Assembly: GCA_002432945.1 (NCBI GenBank)
Contig: DJHE01000024.1
Span: 17,208 to 35,591, forward strand
Direction of reading: 5' to 3'
DNA from: Synergistaceae bacterium UBA5827
GTDB taxonomy: Bacteria; Synergistota; Synergistia; Synergistales; 79-D21
DNA: 18,384 nt
In this document: piece by piece, positions 16,247 to 18,384 of the stretch
Layout: every line of letters starts with the position of its first letter
Numbering within the stretch: position 1 is the stretch's first letter
The notes under the pieces: generated by a model
Told to the model about the DNA's origin: nothing
Databases searched by the model: none
What the model saw: only the letters and a program-made list of their open reading frames with translations
Made by a program: the position numbers and the translations under genes

Positions 16247-17518
16247 TCAGTCGCTGAAGTCGCCCTTCTTGCCTTCCTTCAAGGAAAGCCCCAGGGCTCT
16301 TTCCCGTGTATATTCGCTTCTTGGGTTCAGGATCGCCCTTTCTGGGGCAGCGTTCTCGTCAATGCGTCGGGCCGCCGTGTCAATAAGGACTTCCGCGAGC
16401 CCTTCGGCGTGAAAAGCCCTGATGTAGCGTGTGGCCCAATCTTCGGTTTCGGCAACGATCCTTTCCTGGATCGGCTCGGGAAGCGCCATGACCTGGTCAT
16501 GGAAGGGCTTGTTCGCTTTCTTGTAATCCCCACCCTTGCGGCTGATGCCCTGATCGTCAGCCCAGGATACGATTTCCCTCCAGAGCGCTTCCGTGATGCC
16601 CCTGTCCTTTTCCTTGATGTAGGCATCTCCCTCGATTACGGCGTTTCCAGTCTCGGGTTCCATCTTGAGACCCAGCACGATGTTCTGCCAGAGAGTACCC
16701 ACGTTGCCCTTGTTGATACCCGCCGTGACGAAATGCCCTACCTTGTCGAAAGGAGTGCCGGAAATCCCGTGCTGCGCGATCGATACCCCGTAGGGACGGA
16801 TTGCCTCGGCGATCTCCAGGGTCCTTTTCAGGTCTATCCCCTCTTCTACACCGGCGGACTTGTCGTAGGTTCCATGAAGGCTGCCATTGGAAATGGCCAG
16901 GTAATCAGGAAAAACTCCCCACGAATTCAGTCCTCCGACAAAGAAAAGGGCTTCTTCGACAGTCGAAAGCTCCCCCTTGCCCTTGATCTCTCCCACTTCA
17001 ACCTCCAGGCCAAGGTATGGCGGAACGTGCATCGCGACATCCCTTGTGAAGCAAAGGTTTTCCCAGTCCGGATTATGAGAGGCGTCGACAGCTACGGACG
17101 TCCAGCCCCGCTCGATGATTTTCCTCAGGTGGGAGATCGACTTCAGGAGGTCTTCTCTGGATTTGATGCCGTAATGGTCGACGTGCAACCCGAAAAAAAC
17201 ACCGTGTCCCATTTCGGCCGAATAGCGAAGGGCATAGTCGGGAATGTTGTCGAAGGTACATCCGCAGTAGGTCGATTCAGACTTGGCGAGTTCGAGGAGA
17301 ACCACTGCGCGGGTTTTTTTTGCGGCCTTCAGGAGCCCCTTGACCGTCAAGGGGTTCCTTACGTTTGCTGCCAAAACGATCGCCCCGGCCTTCTTTGCGG
17401 CTTCGGCAATATCACGGCCGCTAACCAGGCCAACCGGTTCCTCGCCGTACAAAGCCTGAACATTCAAGGGCCTCTTTCGGAGAACTTCCCTGTAGCCAGC
17501 CCCCTCAACCTTTATCAT
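16247..17518 (-). CDS. Class II fructose-bisphosphate aldolase family protein, divergent
   Basis: A 423-residue zinc-dependent aldolase-fold protein. Class II signatures are GLHVDHYG (110-117; catalytic Asp114, ligand His115), VDASH (144-148), EVEVGEIKG (172-180), SLHGTYD (213-219; ligand His215) and QHGISG (249-254; ligand His250). Two substrate-phosphate motifs deviate: HG(G/S)SG reads HGISG, and NIDTD reads NVGTL (272-276), losing the family Asp. Residues from about 290 form a charged C-terminal extension of about 130, longer than in usual class IIB enzymes. Cleavage of some ketose (bis)phosphate is likely; fructose 1,6-bisphosphate as substrate is not assured. The ATG at 17518 has AAGGAGGT about 10 nt upstream; the in-frame GTG at 17530 sits too close to that site. 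A weak TTGATA box lies upstream near 17575-17580 (minus strand). It is followed by a terminator. Confidence 0.87.
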   Translation of the reverse strand: MIKVEGAGYREVLRKRPLNVQALYGEEPVGLVSGRDIAEAAKKAGAIVLAANVRNPLTVKGLLKAAKKTRAVVLLELAKSESTYCGCTFDNIPDYALRYSAEMGHGVFFGLHVDHYGIKSREDLLKSISHLRKIIERGWTSVAVDASHNPDWENLCFTRDVAMHVPPYLGLEVEVGEIKGKGELSTVEEALFFVGGLNSWGVFPDYLAISNGSLHGTYDKSAGVEEGIDLKRTLEIAEAIRPYGVSIAQHGISGTPFDKVGHFVTAGINKGNVGTLWQNIVLGLKMEPETGNAVIEGDAYIKEKDRGITEALWREIVSWADDQGISRKGGDYKKANKPFHDQVMALPEPIQERIVAETEDWATRYIRAFHAEGLAEVLIDTAARRIDENAAPERAILNPRSEYTRERALGLSLKEGKKGDFSD

Positions 17519-17649
17519 GGCGGAACGCACCTCCTTCGGGTTTCACGCCCTATACGTTACCATGTCGGGAAGATTTATCAAGACTCGTCACTTTGCCTTC
17601 CCCCTTGCAAAACATCCTTTTGTCTTCCAACTCAAAGGGAACCGGGGGG

Positions 17650-17681
17650 TTGCACGTTCCACGAGGCCATGATAGTATTAT
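17650..17681 (+). promoter_or_regulatory. Promoter for tRNA-Gln/tRNA-Glu
   Basis: TTGCAC at 17650-17655 resembles a -35 box. A 17-bp spacer leads to TAGTAT at 17673-17678, which overlaps TATTAT at 17676-17681, and both resemble a -10 box. A GC-rich stretch (GCCCGCTCGG) follows, as in stable-RNA promoters, and the first tRNA starts about 35 nt downstream of the -10. Confidence 0.55.
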
Positions 17682-17716
17682 GCCCGCTCGGCAGGAAGAG
17701 GCCGGCAATGCCGTAT

Positions 17717-17790
17717 TGGGGAATCGTCTAACGGCAGGACAGCTGACTCTGGATCAGCCAATCGTGGTTCGAATCCACGTTCCCCAGCCA
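17717..17790 (+). tRNA. tRNA-Gln(CTG)
   Basis: A complete 74-nt cloverleaf. The acceptor TGGGGAA pairs with TTCCCCA, the anticodon stem GCTGA/TCAGC encloses CTCTGGA (anticodon CTG, codon CAG), and the T-arm is CGTGG/CCACG with loop TTCGAAT. The discriminator is G and CCA is encoded at 17788-17790. It is separated from tRNA-Glu by 16 nt, so the two are probably cotranscribed. Confidence 0.96.
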
Positions 17791-17806
17791 ACTTGAGCTC
17801 CATTAC

Positions 17807-17882
17807 GGTCCCATCGTCCAGTGGCCCAGGACACCGGGTTCTCAGCCCGGTAACAGGGGTTCGAATCCCCTTGGGACTGCCA
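17807..17882 (+). tRNA. tRNA-Glu(CTC)
   Basis: A complete 76-nt cloverleaf. The acceptor GGTCCCA pairs with TGGGACT (with one G-T pair), the anticodon stem CCGGG/CCCGG encloses TTCTCAG (anticodon CTC, codon GAG), and the T-arm has loop TTCGAAT. The discriminator is G and CCA is encoded at 17880-17882. Its 3' end is the likely integration target of the element whose integrase starts 180 bp downstream, and the intact 3' half is consistent with restoration of the gene by the element's att core. Confidence 0.95.
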
Positions 17883-17893
17883 GAATATAAAAC

Positions 17894-17939
17894 GCCGTCG
17901 TTCGCGGGAATGCAAAAACCCTTTGAACGGCGGCTTTTT
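17894..17939 (+). terminator. Terminator-like hairpin after tRNA-Glu
   Basis: GCCGTCGTTC (17894-17903) pairs with GAACGGCGGC (17925-17934), with one T-G pair and a 21-nt loop, followed by TTTTT and more T residues after a C. It lies 11 nt after the tRNA CCA, so it probably ends the tRNA transcript. It may be supplied by the integrated element, since it is downstream of the likely att core. Confidence 0.65.
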
Positions 17940-17950
17940 CGTTTTCTTGA

Positions 17951-18043
17951 CCGTGCGTTACCGTGCGCCTAAAATCGTGTCAATACGCGTCAACACCGTA
18001 CATAATTCCGTACCTCAAAAATGCACGGTCATAATATGTACGG
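17951..18043. repeat. Cluster of six CCGTRC sites upstream of the integrase
   Basis: CCGTGC occurs at 17951-17956 and 17961-17966, CCGTAC at 17996-18001 and 18008-18013, and reverse-strand copies at 18023-18028 (GCACGG) and 18038-18043 (GTACGG). CCGTACAT (17996-18003) and ATGTACGG (18036-18043) form a perfect 8-bp inverted repeat with a 32-bp gap. Two CATAAT sequences (18001-18006 and 18030-18035), possible -10 boxes, lie among the sites. Likely roles are integrase arm-type binding sites or an operator controlling int; this is inferred from position and pattern. Confidence 0.6.
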
Positions 18044-18062
18044 TCGGCCGGAGGTGTTGCAA

Positions 18063-18384
18063 TTGCCGCTTTCAGACCTGCGCATACGGAAAATGGAGCC
18101 CAAGGAGAAACCGTACATGGTTCGCGACGATCGCGGACTCTACCTCGAGGTCCTTCCGAACGGGGCAAAGTATTGGAGGATCAGGACCTGGAGCAACGGG
18201 AAGGAAAAGAAGAGAAGCCTTGGCGTTTACCCTGCAGTGTCCTTGGCTCAGGCGCGGCAGAAACGTGACGAGATTCAGGCTGCGATCGCTGCAGGGCAGG
18301 AGCCTTTCAAAGATAAACCCCGCGGTGTCACCTTTTCCGAAGTCGTAAAAGAGTGGCTTGAGAAGAAGGTTTACCCGATACGGG
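18063..18384 (+). CDS. P4-type tyrosine integrase, N-terminal part (truncated by window end)
   Basis: The reading frame stays open to the end of the window and gives 107 residues. The N-terminus MPLSDLRIRKMEPKEKPY and the stretch DDRGLYLEV, YWRIR, RSLGVYPAVSLAQAR match the Arm DNA-binding domain (DUF4102) of P4/CP4-57-like site-specific recombinases. The core-binding domain begins near VTFSEVVKEWL. The catalytic domain with its Arg-His-Arg-Tyr residues lies beyond the window, so intactness cannot be judged. TTG at 18063 is chosen because GGAGG lies 8 nt upstream and the family N-terminus begins there; in-frame ATGs at 18021 and 18036 have no binding site and overlap the repeat cluster. Confidence 0.9.
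   Translation, partial: MPLSDLRIRKMEPKEKPYMVRDDRGLYLEVLPNGAKYWRIRTWSNGKEKKRSLGVYPAVSLAQARQKRDEIQAAIAAGQEPFKDKPRGVTFSEVVKEWLEKKVYPIR

Larger units (their letters stand above)
17860..18384. mobile_element. Left end of a tRNA-Glu-integrated genetic element (partial)
   Basis: A P4-type integrase gene starts just downstream of tRNA-Glu and reads away from it, the classical arrangement of integrative islands and prophages that use a tRNA 3' end as attachment site. The probable attL core is the tRNA 3' half (T-arm to CCA, about 17860-17882), but the matching attR lies outside the window, so the exact boundary is unproven. Only the integrase and its upstream region are visible; the cargo is unknown. 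Confidence 0.6.

Noticed and set aside
17541..17600. Possible promoter for the aldolase gene (TTGATA with TAACGT or TATAGG downstream on the minus strand)
   Set aside because: No pairing gives both a good -10 box and a 16-18 bp spacer, so I do not list it as a feature.
16223..17731. A 502-codon open frame on the plus strand opposite the aldolase gene
   Set aside because: It is antisense to a gene with clear class II aldolase motifs and a strong ribosome binding site, has no recognisable domain, and runs into the tRNA-Gln gene. It is a shadow of the codon bias of the minus-strand gene.
17766..17875. Repeated GGTTCGAATCC in the two tRNAs as a possible att direct repeat
   Set aside because: This is the conserved T-arm present in most tRNAs, not a duplicated attachment core. 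The true second att copy would be outside the window.
1..18384. Search by eye for CRISPR arrays, insertion sequences, toxin-antitoxin pairs or defence genes
   Set aside because: No regularly spaced repeats, transposase motifs or inverted terminal repeats, and no small toxin-antitoxin pair were seen. Apart from the integrase edge, the region is dense core-type coding sequence.

Overview
The window reads as a bacterial chromosome of moderately high GC, dominated by one long leftward (minus-strand) gene train. The set FtsEX plus LytM peptidase, S41 protease, divergent polysaccharide deacetylase, CsaB with a DUF5693 membrane protein, DUF4321, RNase J, a split transketolase-like pair and tRNAs with encoded CCA fits Synergistota best, with a Firmicutes-related lineage as the alternative. 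This placement is inference from gene content and was not tested by a search.

Layout. At 1-54 is the 3' part of a tRNA-Val(CAC), followed by a strong hairpin terminator at 62-92. From 16159 down to 117 run 14 co-directional minus-strand genes with gaps of at most 46 bp and many start/stop overlaps. In transcription order they are RNase J, a Na/Pi cotransporter-PhoU fusion, UppP, DUF4321, Maf, DUF5693, CsaB, a transketolase-like N half and C half, FtsE, FtsX, an M23 (LytM) peptidase, a CtpA-type protease, a YibQ-like deacetylase and PurA. No internal terminator was seen. Upstream, behind its own terminator, lies a divergent class II aldolase (16247-17518, minus). The right end is plus-strand: a promoter, tRNA-Gln(CTG), tRNA-Glu(CTC), a terminator hairpin, a cluster of six CCGTRC sites, and the start of a P4-type tyrosine integrase that runs off the window. 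This is the left edge of an integrative element whose cargo lies outside.

How the genes fit together. Most of the train concerns the cell envelope and division: UppP recycles the lipid carrier, CsaB (probably with DUF5693) modifies a wall or S-layer anchoring polymer, FtsEX drives a LytM hydrolase, and the S41 protease and YibQ-like protein are periplasmic partners often found beside it. RNase J, Maf and PurA are housekeeping genes carried in the same run.

The most unusual observation is that the split transketolase-like pair keeps its thiamine diphosphate machinery but, by recalled alignment, lacks all five active-site histidines of canonical transketolases. The annotated class II aldolase also departs from the family at two phosphate/substrate motifs. 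Both are better treated as enzymes of unknown substrate than as pentose-phosphate or glycolytic enzymes.
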